A DNA stretch of 64,000 nucleotides from Phycisphaerales bacterium. GTDB lineage: Bacteria > Planctomycetota > Phycisphaerae > Phycisphaerales > UBA1924. The notes under the pieces were generated by a model. The model did not search any database. It was not told the origin of the DNA and saw only the letters and a program-made list of their open reading frames with translations. Below, piece after piece: positions 51,496 through 59,804 of this stretch (the stretch's first letter is position 1; each line of letters starts with the position of its first letter). The position numbers and the translations under genes are program-made. Location of the stretch: contig JADLBU010000053.1 in NCBI GenBank assembly GCA_020847535.1, positions 58,955-122,954 on the forward strand, read 5' to 3'.

Positions 51496-54400
51496 TCAGA
51501 CGCCGTCCGCCGATCGGCGCGGCATTACCGCGCGTATCTGCTCGACCATCTCCTCGATCGTGAAGGGCTTCTGCAGGAACGAGGTGCGCCCATCGGAGGG
51601 CATGCTGATGGCGCTGGTCTCCGAGTATCCGCTGGTCAACACCACCGGCACATCCGGCGAGATCGCCCGCAGCGCCTGCAGCGTCTGAATCCCCGTCATG
51701 CCCGGCATCGTCAGGTCCAGGAGCACCGCATCGATGCTGCCGGCGTGGCGACGAAATGCCTCGATCGCCGATGGCCCATCTCCGGCATCCATCACGCCGT
51801 AACCCTGTTGTCGCAGTGACAGAACGGCCATGTTGCGCACCACCGACTCGTCATCCACCACCAGGATCCTCGGCGCTGACATGTCTCCACCTCCCGCGCC
51901 CCCAGATTGGTCAGAGAGCAGGGGCGCTCCGGCTGCTCCCGATGGAAGCGACTCATCGGGGGCATCTGCTCCCGCCGGCGCCAGGAGCACCCGGAACGTC
52001 GTGCCCACCCCAGGAGTGCTTTCCACGCGGATCGCCCCGTTGTGTCCACGCACCGAACCCAGCACCGCCGCCAGGCCCAGCCCGCGTCCGGTGAACTTGG
52101 TTGTGAAGAACGGATCGAAGATACGGGCCAGATCGTCCTTGGCGATCCCCCGGCCCGTGTCGGCGACCTCCAGGTAGACGTACCGTCCGGGAGAAGCCGA
52201 GTCTCCCAGGGCGCAGGCATCGAGGTACTCGCGTGTCGCATCGAACGCGCCGGTGCGGATGGAAATCATCCCGGCACGGGTTTCCAGCGCATCCGACGCG
52301 TTGGTGATCAGGTTCATCGCGATCTGGCGGATCTGTGTGATGTCGGCCTCGGTCAATACCGGCTCGCTCGCCGGTTCCATCCGAACCTGTGCCTGCGGGG
52401 ACAGCGAGCCGGAGACCAGCGTGAGGGCATCCCGCGCGACGGCCGACAGGTCCACGTGTTGGCGCACCATGCCGCCGCGCCCTGAGTAGGCCAGGAGCTG
52501 CCGAGTGAGCTCCCCGGCCCGGCGTGTGGTGTGCTCCATCGTGTCCAGCGTGGGCCGCAGCATCGCATCATGCTGGACCATCTTCTGCAGCATGCCGATG
52601 TGACCGAGGATGCCACCCAGGAGGTTGCTGAAGTCGTGGGCGACGCCGCCGGCGAGGATGCCCAGGCTCTCGAGCTTCTGGGCGCGGTGGAGCTGGTCCT
52701 GGAGTTTTCGTCGCTCAGCCCCGGCGAGCTTGCGCTCGGTGATGTCGGCGATCACGCCGGTGGCGCGGTGCGGTCTGCCGGCGGCATCCCGGCTGAGCGC
52801 GCCGCGGGCGGCGATCCAGCGGATCTGGCTTCCATCGCGGCCTTCCTCGCGCCCACCATCACGCACGATCCGCACCTGCGTTGAGAATGGCCCGCGGCCT
52901 CGGAGCAGTTCCTGCCATTCCTGCCGCACCCGCGGGAGGTCGTCGGGATGCACGCGGCTTGCGTAACGCTGGTTGACGTTCTCGTCAGGGATGCAAGGGA
53001 CTCCGAAGATCTCGGCCATTTTGGGGGAGTCGTGCAGCCGGGAGTCGGCGACGCTCCAGTCCCAGGTGCCGAGTTGCGCAGCCTCCAGCGCCAGCCCCAG
53101 CCGCTGTGTGCTCTGCTGGAGATCCTCCTCGCCTTTCTTCTGTGCATCGATATCGATATGCACCCCGATCATCCGCTCGGGCTTGCCCCCGGGGCTGTGG
53201 AGCAGGTATCCGCGCGACATGATCCAGCGATACGCCCCGTCGCGCTGGCGCATCCGGAAGGCAACCTCGAATGGCCGCTCCGGGGAGGCCTGGTATTCCT
53301 TCAGCCGCTCCAGCGCATGCGGGCGATCATCCGGGTGCAGCAATTGCTGCCAGGTATCGAACGTATCGGCCAGCTCGCGTGGCTCATAGCCCAGTTGCCG
53401 CTTCCATACATCCGAGTAGGCAACCTCGTTGGTTTTCAGATCCCAGTCCCACAGGCCCAGGCTCGATCCCCAGATCGCCACCTCGAGCCGCTCCCGGCTG
53501 GCGCGCAGCTCATCCTCGGCCTGGTGTCTGGCGGAAATGTCGGTCACCAGCGCCATCACCTCCGATACTTCCCCCGCCGGCCCGCGCAGCGATGTCGTCG
53601 AGACCAGCGCCCATACCTGCAGCCCATCGCGCCGCCGCAGGCCCACCTCCTGCTGCTCGTCGGGCTGCACGATGCGGCGCATCGCCGATGTTTCCAGCCG
53701 TGCCAGATCCGATTCGCTCAGAAACTCCGAGAAGCTCTTGCCCACCATCGACTCGGTCGTCTCACCCAGGATCTCGGCCATCCGCGGGTTGACGAGCGTC
53801 GTCCGCCAACGGCTGTCCAGCAGCCATATCCCCTCGCGGGCGCTCTCCACCAACTGGCGGTAGCGGTGCTCGCTTCGCAGCAGCAGCAGCGTCGACTGGG
53901 CTCGCTCATCCACCGCCGCCCCCACCAGGAGCGCCATCGTCCCCGTCACGATGCAGAACCCCCAGAACAGGTAGATCGTCTGCTCATCGCTGGGTTTGAT
54001 CAGCGGTCCCCGGCCCTGGATGGTCGCCACCGCGGCGATCGTGCATGCCACCAGCGCCAGCGGGACCGACCCCCGGCTCCCGAACTGCAGGGCTCCCCAG
54101 ATCAGGAACGGGATCGGCAGGTACGCCAGCGCATATGCGCTGTGCTCCCCAAGCCGGCTTGATGTGAACGCGTAGAGCGAGGTTGCCAGCAGCGAGACGA
54201 CCACCGTCGCGGCTTCCACGAGCCGCTTTCCGCGCGGCCGCGCCGGGCGCTGCGCCAGCGATACAACGATCGGCGTCAGGAGCAGCACGGCGACCGCGTT
54301 GCACAGCACGCGACGAAGGTGCAGGTCCAACTCGGGATCCTTCGCGCTGTGATAGTGCGACAGGTTCCCGGCCTTTCCGACCAACGCCAGCGAATGCACC

Positions 54401-54954
54401 GCGACGCTCATCGCCGCCGTGACCGGCATCACCACCAGCAGAAACATTGCCGCATCCCGCAGGCGCCAGAGGCCACCAGCCGGTCCGATCACCCGGCGCA
54501 TGATCCAGGCGCCGGCGAGCGAACCGGCCGTGTCCGACAGGCCCACCCACATCCCCACCTCGAGCTGCACCATCCGGGATTGCGCTCCCACATCCGGATG
54601 CCCGATCGCCATCGGAGCCAGGAGCGATCCCAGAAAGATTGCCGGGGCGTATCTGCAGCCCATCACCACGCAGATCGCCAGCCCGATCGCCAGAGGCGGC
54701 CACGCCAGGCCGAAGTTTCCCAGCCGCGTCAGGCCCTCGAAGCAGATGCAAGTGAATGCCCAGAACCCCGCGCTCAGCGCTGCCAGCCGCGCAACGTACG
54801 ACCCAACCGAGAGGCCCTTCTGCCCCGGCGGTTCGCCAGCGGAGATGGTGGGTGCGGGATCCACGCAGAGACGCCCGGCAAGACCAGACCCGCTCGGATA
54901 CGAGAACAACCCCACAATACGCCACGTCCCCAGTAGTGTACCGGCAAACTGCAT
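51496..54954 (-). CDS. Hybrid sensor histidine kinase: MASE1, three PAS, HisKA, HATPase, receiver
   Basis: A 1152-residue protein. Residues about 50-345 form a MASE1-like membrane domain of about eight helices (FGLAWPPLAIGLAICVVMGC, GCRYAPAIFLGSLLAPMAIG). Three PAS domains follow (about 365-490, 495-625 and 640-775, with RWIMSRGYLLHSPGGKPERM and PAC phrases). HisKA has the phosphorylated His in AGGVAHDFSNLLGGILGHIG. The ATPase domain has QIAMNLITNASDALE, VADTGRGIAKDD and FTGRGLGLAAVLGSVRGHNG. The C-terminal receiver (from about 1035) has the phospho-acceptor Asp in VLLDLTMPGMTG and the conserved Lys in FLQKPF. It is a membrane sensor; signal and target are unknown. No response regulator gene is adjacent. 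Confidence 0.93.
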   Translation of the reverse strand: MQFAGTLLGTWRIVGLFSYPSGSGLAGRLCVDPAPTISAGEPPGQKGLSVGSYVARLAALSAGFWAFTCICFEGLTRLGNFGLAWPPLAIGLAICVVMGCRYAPAIFLGSLLAPMAIGHPDVGAQSRMVQLEVGMWVGLSDTAGSLAGAWIMRRVIGPAGGLWRLRDAAMFLLVVMPVTAAMSVAVHSLALVGKAGNLSHYHSAKDPELDLHLRRVLCNAVAVLLLTPIVVSLAQRPARPRGKRLVEAATVVVSLLATSLYAFTSSRLGEHSAYALAYLPIPFLIWGALQFGSRGSVPLALVACTIAAVATIQGRGPLIKPSDEQTIYLFWGFCIVTGTMALLVGAAVDERAQSTLLLLRSEHRYRQLVESAREGIWLLDSRWRTTLVNPRMAEILGETTESMVGKSFSEFLSESDLARLETSAMRRIVQPDEQQEVGLRRRDGLQVWALVSTTSLRGPAGEVSEVMALVTDISARHQAEDELRASRERLEVAIWGSSLGLWDWDLKTNEVAYSDVWKRQLGYEPRELADTFDTWQQLLHPDDRPHALERLKEYQASPERPFEVAFRMRQRDGAYRWIMSRGYLLHSPGGKPERMIGVHIDIDAQKKGEEDLQQSTQRLGLALEAAQLGTWDWSVADSRLHDSPKMAEIFGVPCIPDENVNQRYASRVHPDDLPRVRQEWQELLRGRGPFSTQVRIVRDGGREEGRDGSQIRWIAARGALSRDAAGRPHRATGVIADITERKLAGAERRKLQDQLHRAQKLESLGILAGGVAHDFSNLLGGILGHIGMLQKMVQHDAMLRPTLDTMEHTTRRAGELTRQLLAYSGRGGMVRQHVDLSAVARDALTLVSGSLSPQAQVRMEPASEPVLTEADITQIRQIAMNLITNASDALETRAGMISIRTGAFDATREYLDACALGDSASPGRYVYLEVADTGRGIAKDDLARIFDPFFTTKFTGRGLGLAAVLGSVRGHNGAIRVESTPGVGTTFRVLLAPAGADAPDESLPSGAAGAPLLSDQSGGAGGGDMSAPRILVVDDESVVRNMAVLSLRQQGYGVMDAGDGPSAIEAFRRHAGSIDAVLLDLTMPGMTGIQTLQALRAISPDVPVVLTSGYSETSAISMPSDGRTSFLQKPFTIEEMVEQIRAVMPRRSADGV

Positions 54955-54978
54955 GCGGCCCCGTTCGCACGGCGATAC

Positions 54979-54993
54979 CCCGCCTTCGGCGGG
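54979..54993. promoter_or_regulatory. Small GC-rich hairpin upstream of the hybrid kinase
   Basis: CCCGCC-TTC-GGCGGG, 6-base arms and a 3-base loop, 24 bases before the kinase start. It could be a leader attenuator or a second terminator for the upstream gene; no T-run follows directly. Confidence 0.35.
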
Positions 54994-55014
54994 CCGCGTT
55001 TCCCTTCATCTGTC

Positions 55015-55049
55015 AAAAAGAAGAAACCCCCGGCCATGGGCACCGGGGG
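55015..55049 (-). terminator. Terminator of the 55078 gene
   Basis: CCCCCGG / CCGGGGG (7-base arms, 55027-55049) with an A/G-rich block on the plus strand, so the minus-strand transcript reads TTTCTTCTTTTTG after the hairpin. Confidence 0.8.
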
Positions 55050-55077
55050 CACGCGGGGAGCGTTGGGTGGGTTCTAC

Positions 55078-57114
55078 TCAGCAGCCTGCCTCGAAGGCGG
55101 CGACGTAAGCGATGAAGTCATCGAGATCGACGAAGCCCGTGCCGTCGAAGTCGGCGTTGTCGGTGCCTGCCTCGAAGGCGGCGACGAAGGCGACGTAGTC
55201 ATCGAGATCGACGAAACCGGACTCATCGAAGTCGGCCGGGCAGGTGTGGTACTGGTACTCGTAGCAGCCCCGATCGATGACCGCGCCCGCGCCGTTGGCC
55301 CACGGGACATCCAGGACGCGGTCCAGGCCGTCGAGGTCGTAGGGGTAGAGCTCGAACTGGAAGTTGTCGCCGTCGGCATCGGGGAAGTCCATCGGCACCA
55401 GGGCGTTGTCGCCTGTGTCGATGCAGGAAGAGGCTTCCTGGAGGCGGCAGTCGTCGTCGGTGGTGCCGGGGATGCCGTCGGCGCCGTCGGCGTTCACGAA
55501 CAGCGGGTTGCTGCTGAGGCCCTGGACGGTCGTGTTCTTCCTGATGAAGATCGCCTGCAGGTTGCCGCCGTACTGCTTGTCCTCCAGGTCGGTCGAGAAC
55601 TCGTCGGTGTTGCCCCAGAGGATGCAGTTGTTCAGCTCGACCGAGACCTGGTTGTTCCCGTAGATGCCGCCGTGTGAGGCGCCGGAGTGGTTGAGCGAGA
55701 AGGTGCAGTTGGTGAAGCGGGCATCGTCGCTGGAGTCGCCGGCGATCGAAACCGCGCCGCCCGAGCCCGACGAGGCGGTGTTGCCGGAGAAGAGGCAGTT
55801 GAAGAAGGAGGCGTCGGCGAACAGAACCTTGGCGGCTGCGCCGTCACCGATCGAGGAGTTGCCGGTGAACTCGGTGTTGTAGATGGTGGGGGAGCCGGAG
55901 GTGTGGTGGTAGAGACCTGCGCCGGGGCCGTTGGCCTCGTTCTTGTAGAAGAGGCAGTTGGTGAAGTTGGGGTAGTCGGTGGTGAATGCACCGGCGCCTT
56001 CGATGCCCGCGTAGTTGGAGATGAACTTGGTGTTGGCGACCCGGATGCGGGTGGCCTCGGCAAACAGACCGCCGCCCTTGCTGTCATCCCCACCGCCGGT
56101 GGCCCGGCCGTTGGCGACCGTGAAGCCGTCGAGCACGGTGGAGTTTGAAGCGCCGTTGGCGGTTACAACGTGGTAGGAGTTGTCGCTCGAGGTCGATCCG
56201 CCGATCGCGCCGGAGAGGGCGGTGATGTAGGCCCAGGGGTAGAGCCGCTGATCCATCGAGGTCTCGCTCCCCGAGAACCCGCCGTAGAGGTGCAGTCCCG
56301 AGGGGATCACGAAGCTGGCGTTGCGGTCGCTGCCGGTCGTGGGGTAGTAGAAGGCCGACTTGGTCCAGATCTCGCACTGGTCACCGCCGATGAGGGCGGT
56401 CTGCTGCAGGATCGGCTGGAGGTCGTCGTACGCGTTGGCCCAGGAGACGCCGGTGTTGGGGTTGCCGGTCTGGCTCTTGGCGACGTAGAAGCGGATGCGG
56501 CCATCGTCGATCTTGCGGAGCTGGAGGCCCGTGCAGGAAGCGTTGCCGTTGAAGGAGTCGTTGACCTTGACCACGACCGAGCCGCCCGCGGCGACTGTCA
56601 CGATATGGATCGCGTGGCTGTCACCGGGCATCAGATCGTTGTTCAGGTTGCCGCCGATGTACTGGTAGTCGCTGGTGGTGCCCGTGACCGTCACGCCCGC
56701 CTCGGAGGTGAAGTTGGGCTTGCCGGCGTAGGTGTACACCGCGTACGTGCCCGCGGCAAGGTTGGAGAACGTGTACTGGAGCGTGCCCCAGGAGTCCATG
56801 AACTGGCCGTCCTGCATCAGCTTGGCGTTGTCGCCGGTGATGCCGGAGTCGAAGATCCCCGAGATCGCCGTGGTCTTGTTCCAGCTCAGGTTGACGCTGC
56901 TGGAGGTGCCGTCGATCTTCTGGAGGCCGATCACGGCAGCGCTGCTGTTGGTGATGCTGTTCCACGTGCCCGCCTGGCCGGCGGCCCCGCCGTAGGAAGC
57001 AGCGGGAACCCCGGCGCCGTTGCCGGAGGTGCCGTTGAAGTCGACGTTGAAGGACTGGCCCATGGCGTTTCCTGCCAGGAGCACGAGCGCGGCGATAGCG
57101 GTGCAGCGATGCAT
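55078..57114 (-). CDS. Secreted beta-helix-like protein with Gly-Cys dockerin tail
   Basis: A 678-residue product from ATG 57114 (AAGGAAG seven bases before). Signal peptide ends LLAGNAMGQ. The N-terminal part has FNVDFNGTSGNGAGVPAASY and a carbohydrate-binding-like segment (about 40-190). Residues of about 190-570 have right-handed beta-helix phrasing: VLDGFTVANGRATGGGDDSK, GGGLFAEATRIRVANTKFIS, FTNCLFYKNEANGPGAGLYH, as in polymorphic outer-membrane and pectate-lyase-like proteins. The C-terminus has CPADFDESGFVDLDDYVAFV and NADFDGTGFVDLDDFIAYVA and ends FEAGC. It is a cell-surface candidate, the third Gly-Cys protein in the window. A terminator follows. Confidence 0.83.
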   Translation of the reverse strand: MHRCTAIAALVLLAGNAMGQSFNVDFNGTSGNGAGVPAASYGGAAGQAGTWNSITNSSAAVIGLQKIDGTSSSVNLSWNKTTAISGIFDSGITGDNAKLMQDGQFMDSWGTLQYTFSNLAAGTYAVYTYAGKPNFTSEAGVTVTGTTSDYQYIGGNLNNDLMPGDSHAIHIVTVAAGGSVVVKVNDSFNGNASCTGLQLRKIDDGRIRFYVAKSQTGNPNTGVSWANAYDDLQPILQQTALIGGDQCEIWTKSAFYYPTTGSDRNASFVIPSGLHLYGGFSGSETSMDQRLYPWAYITALSGAIGGSTSSDNSYHVVTANGASNSTVLDGFTVANGRATGGGDDSKGGGLFAEATRIRVANTKFISNYAGIEGAGAFTTDYPNFTNCLFYKNEANGPGAGLYHHTSGSPTIYNTEFTGNSSIGDGAAAKVLFADASFFNCLFSGNTASSGSGGAVSIAGDSSDDARFTNCTFSLNHSGASHGGIYGNNQVSVELNNCILWGNTDEFSTDLEDKQYGGNLQAIFIRKNTTVQGLSSNPLFVNADGADGIPGTTDDDCRLQEASSCIDTGDNALVPMDFPDADGDNFQFELYPYDLDGLDRVLDVPWANGAGAVIDRGCYEYQYHTCPADFDESGFVDLDDYVAFVAAFEAGTDNADFDGTGFVDLDDFIAYVAAFEAGC

Positions 57115-57418
57115 GAGTGTCTTCCTTATCCAGAGGTGGTGAGTGTTTGTGGTGAGTGGAGCGGGCGAGCCGTCCCTCGAATCCCACGCGTTTTTGTTCC
57201 CCGACACCAGGCAATGCGATGTCCACATCCCCAAAGGCCAGCCTGCCCAAACTATTTTTCGGACGATTGTCCGCTCTCGGGCGCCTGCCGGATTGACATC
57301 CAATACGATCCCCAAGGCTTCCGAGGCTAATCCCTCATCTCAGGTTGGTTCTGCCGCACACCCTCAGCCATCGGCATCTTCCCTGCTCCTACGCTCGCTG
57401 CCTCAGAAAGGACCTCTG
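57115..57418. other. Divergent intergenic region
   Basis: Between the Gly-Cys protein gene and the DUF481 gene. A TTGACA lies at 57293-57298, but no convincing -10 is spaced 16-18 bases from it. No gene or RNA seen. Confidence 0.35.
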
Positions 57419-58285
57419 ATGGCCCCGCGGTGTGCTCACATCGGCCTTGCGTTTCTGGCGATCCTGCTCCTTGCTTCGCCCGCCGGCGCCCAGCCGCTCG
57501 CGGCGATTCGCGCAAAGAAGATCGCCGAGTCCTCCGCATCTCCTCCGGCTCTCCTCCCTGCGACTTCGGCCTCCGGCCCGGTCACACCCGCGCACGGGTT
57601 GCCCGTCGACGACCAGCCCACATCCTTCTGGAAGGGGTGGAGGGGATCGGTCCAGGCGGGCGTCAACGGCTCCAGCGGCAACAGCGAGAACTTCAACCTC
57701 CGGATGGGCTTCAGCGCCGAGCGCAAGACCAAGCCCATGGAGACCCGGGCAGATGCGGTCTATTCCTGGGCCACCGATGGTGGTGAGAAGACCAAGAGCC
57801 GCGCTGAGTCCAACCTCCGCAACGACTGGAACTTCAATGAGTCCCCGTGGTTCGTGTTCACCGTCGGCAAGGCCGAGTTTGATGAATTCCAGGACTGGCG
57901 CTGGCGATTGTCGGCGATGGTGGGGCCCGGCTACGCGATCATCCGCAACGACAAGACCACCCTCAAAGCCCGCTCCGGTTTCGGCTTCTCACAGGAACTC
58001 GGCGGCCAGAGCAACGAGTTCTACCCCGAGCTGGACTTCGGCATGGATTTCGAACACCAGCTCACCGAGCGGCAGAAGCTGTTCGCAACCGGCGATTACT
58101 ACCCCCGCATCGAGGACTTCGCCGACTACCGCACCGTCACCAAGGCCGGCTGGGAGATCATCGTCGATCCGGAGATGAACCTGCTTCTCAAGCTGGGCAT
58201 CGAGCATCGCCACCAGAGCGAGCCCGGTGAGGGATTCAAGAAAAACGATCTCGACTACTTCGCGATGATGGGGTGGCGGTTCTAG
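57419..58285 (+). CDS. DUF481-family outer-membrane beta-barrel protein
   Basis: A 288-residue product from ATG 57419 (AAAGGA about ten bases before). Signal peptide FLAILLLASPAGAQ. After a linker the domain matches DUF481: GSVQAGVNGSSGNSENFNLR, GFSAERKTKPMETRADAVYS, and successive amphipathic strands (WFVFTVGKAEFDEFQDWRWR, RLSAMVGPGYAIIRNDKTTL), ending in the aromatic residue of MMGWRF as barrels do. This indicates an outer membrane. It converges with the DUF6268-like barrel gene (32-base gap). Confidence 0.83.
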   Translation: MAPRCAHIGLAFLAILLLASPAGAQPLAAIRAKKIAESSASPPALLPATSASGPVTPAHGLPVDDQPTSFWKGWRGSVQAGVNGSSGNSENFNLRMGFSAERKTKPMETRADAVYSWATDGGEKTKSRAESNLRNDWNFNESPWFVFTVGKAEFDEFQDWRWRLSAMVGPGYAIIRNDKTTLKARSGFGFSQELGGQSNEFYPELDFGMDFEHQLTERQKLFATGDYYPRIEDFADYRTVTKAGWEIIVDPEMNLLLKLGIEHRHQSEPGEGFKKNDLDYFAMMGWRF

Positions 58286-58317
58286 AGGAAGTGACGAAGA
58301 GACGAAGTGACTCCCCC

Positions 58318-59346
58318 TCAGAACACCCACCGCAGCTCGACCACGAAGAACGCCGCCGGCTCGGCCTCGAACTCATCAATCTTCGTCCCATCCTCTTCAT
58401 CGAGCCGGTACCGCTGCCACACGTACGCACCGGCCTTGCCCGTCAGCGTGAGACCCTCGGCGATCTGCCAGCGGGCGCCCAGTGCCACCGGCACGCGGCG
58501 ATCCTTGCCGATCCCATCCACGCTCGGGCCATCATCATCGAGCCGATACTCGCGGGCCTCATATCCGCCCTCGGCAAAGAGCGACACGGGCTCACTCACC
58601 TGCCACCCCAGCCGCACCGATCGGCCGTTCTGGCTCGAGAGCGACCACTCGGGGGCAAATTTCCACAGGAAGGCGATCATGGGCAGGGGCAGGAAGTCAT
58701 CCTCCAGCCGCGAGCGGGCATAGATCCCAAGCCCCGCCGTGAAGTTCTCGCTGAACGAGTACCGGACACCCGCAAGCCCGCCGTACGTCACCGAATCCCC
58801 GAAGTCCGCGCCATACTCGCTCGCCGCCGTCACATCCGCACCCACGAACCACGCGAACTTCTCGGTCTCCTGCGTTGAGAACACGATCCGGATCCCGCGT
58901 TCCCACGTGTCATCCCAGGGCGCCATCGCCCCGAACGCCGAGGGCTCCGAGAAGTCGTAGAACGACCACTCGTTGTCGAGCGTGAACTCCAGGTTCGATC
59001 GCTCTCCGATCGGAACCGAGACCTCAAGCCCCGCCCGCAGCCGCGAGACCGAGACATCCCCATCCTCGGCGGTATCTCCATCGAAGTCGGACTTCATCCC
59101 CAGCTCACCTTCACCCCTGAGGCGGATCTCCAGATCCCGGCTCGCGGGCTTGGCCGAGGGATCCGCCTCGCGCTGGGTCACCGGCTGCCAGAGCACGACG
59201 CTCGCGGGCGAGACATCCAGCGCTTCGTACGTGCGAACCCCCTGGGCGCTCGCCGGCTCGGAGAGCCCGGCCAAACCGATCACCGCGAACCCAGCGGCCG
59301 TCCTCATGCCCATCGCCGGCGTCTTCACACATCCAAAGCTCTTCAT
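58318..59346 (-). CDS. Outer-membrane beta-barrel protein, DUF6268-like
   Basis: A 342-residue product from ATG 59346, giving a signal peptide (AAGFAVIGLAGLSEPASA). The mature part has alternate-residue hydrophobic strands: SNLEFTLDNEWSFYDFSE, GIRIVFSTQETEKFAWFVGA, FTAGLGIYARSRLEDDFLPL and VRLGWQVSEPVSLFAEGGYE, ending ELRWVF with the terminal Phe typical of porins. The resemblance to DUF6268 is from memory of its general pattern. An envelope protein of unknown role. Confidence 0.7.
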   Translation of the reverse strand: MKSFGCVKTPAMGMRTAAGFAVIGLAGLSEPASAQGVRTYEALDVSPASVVLWQPVTQREADPSAKPASRDLEIRLRGEGELGMKSDFDGDTAEDGDVSVSRLRAGLEVSVPIGERSNLEFTLDNEWSFYDFSEPSAFGAMAPWDDTWERGIRIVFSTQETEKFAWFVGADVTAASEYGADFGDSVTYGGLAGVRYSFSENFTAGLGIYARSRLEDDFLPLPMIAFLWKFAPEWSLSSQNGRSVRLGWQVSEPVSLFAEGGYEAREYRLDDDGPSVDGIGKDRRVPVALGARWQIAEGLTLTGKAGAYVWQRYRLDEEDGTKIDEFEAEPAAFFVVELRWVF

Positions 59347-59598
59347 GCGATTCCCTTGACAAGGCCGTTCACCCCCGCGATGCACGGTCCTGCGGGCGGC
59401 AAGGGGACCAGTGTACCGGCCCGTTGCGGTAGCGGCGTAGGGTGGGCTGGCGTGCCGGAGAACCATCGAGGTCGGCAGGCGAGGGTCTGAAGGAGCGAAT
59501 GAGGGAATCGCCGCGGCAGGTTCTCCCACCGGGCCCCGATTCACGCGCCACAGTCGCCGATGCAAGCCCGATTTCCCTACCTACCATCCGCCCAAACC

Positions 59599-59671
59599 GG
59601 GGCGATAGCTCAATTGGTAGAGCGCCAGCTTTGCAAGCTGGATGTTGGGAGTTCGAGTCTCCTTCGCTCCA
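59599..59671 (+). tRNA. tRNA-Ala (anticodon TGC)
   Basis: A 73-base tRNA: acceptor GGGGCGA pairs with TCGCTCC (one G-T), D-arm GCTCAATTGGTAGAGC, anticodon stem CCAGC/GCTGG with loop TTTGCAA and anticodon TGC, T-arm GGGAGTTCGAGTCTCC. CCA is not encoded. It precedes the DUF1592 gene on the same strand by 133 bases. Confidence 0.96.
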
Positions 59672-59804
59672 TTCCCGGTCGGCGATCCCCACATTCCCCC
59701 ACACGGCCGCCCGCCACCGCTCCCCGCCGCCATTGACTTTCCCACCCCGCCTGATAGGCTGGCGTTCGTATCGCATTCGTGTCGAACCGAATCGCTCTCG
59801 CATC

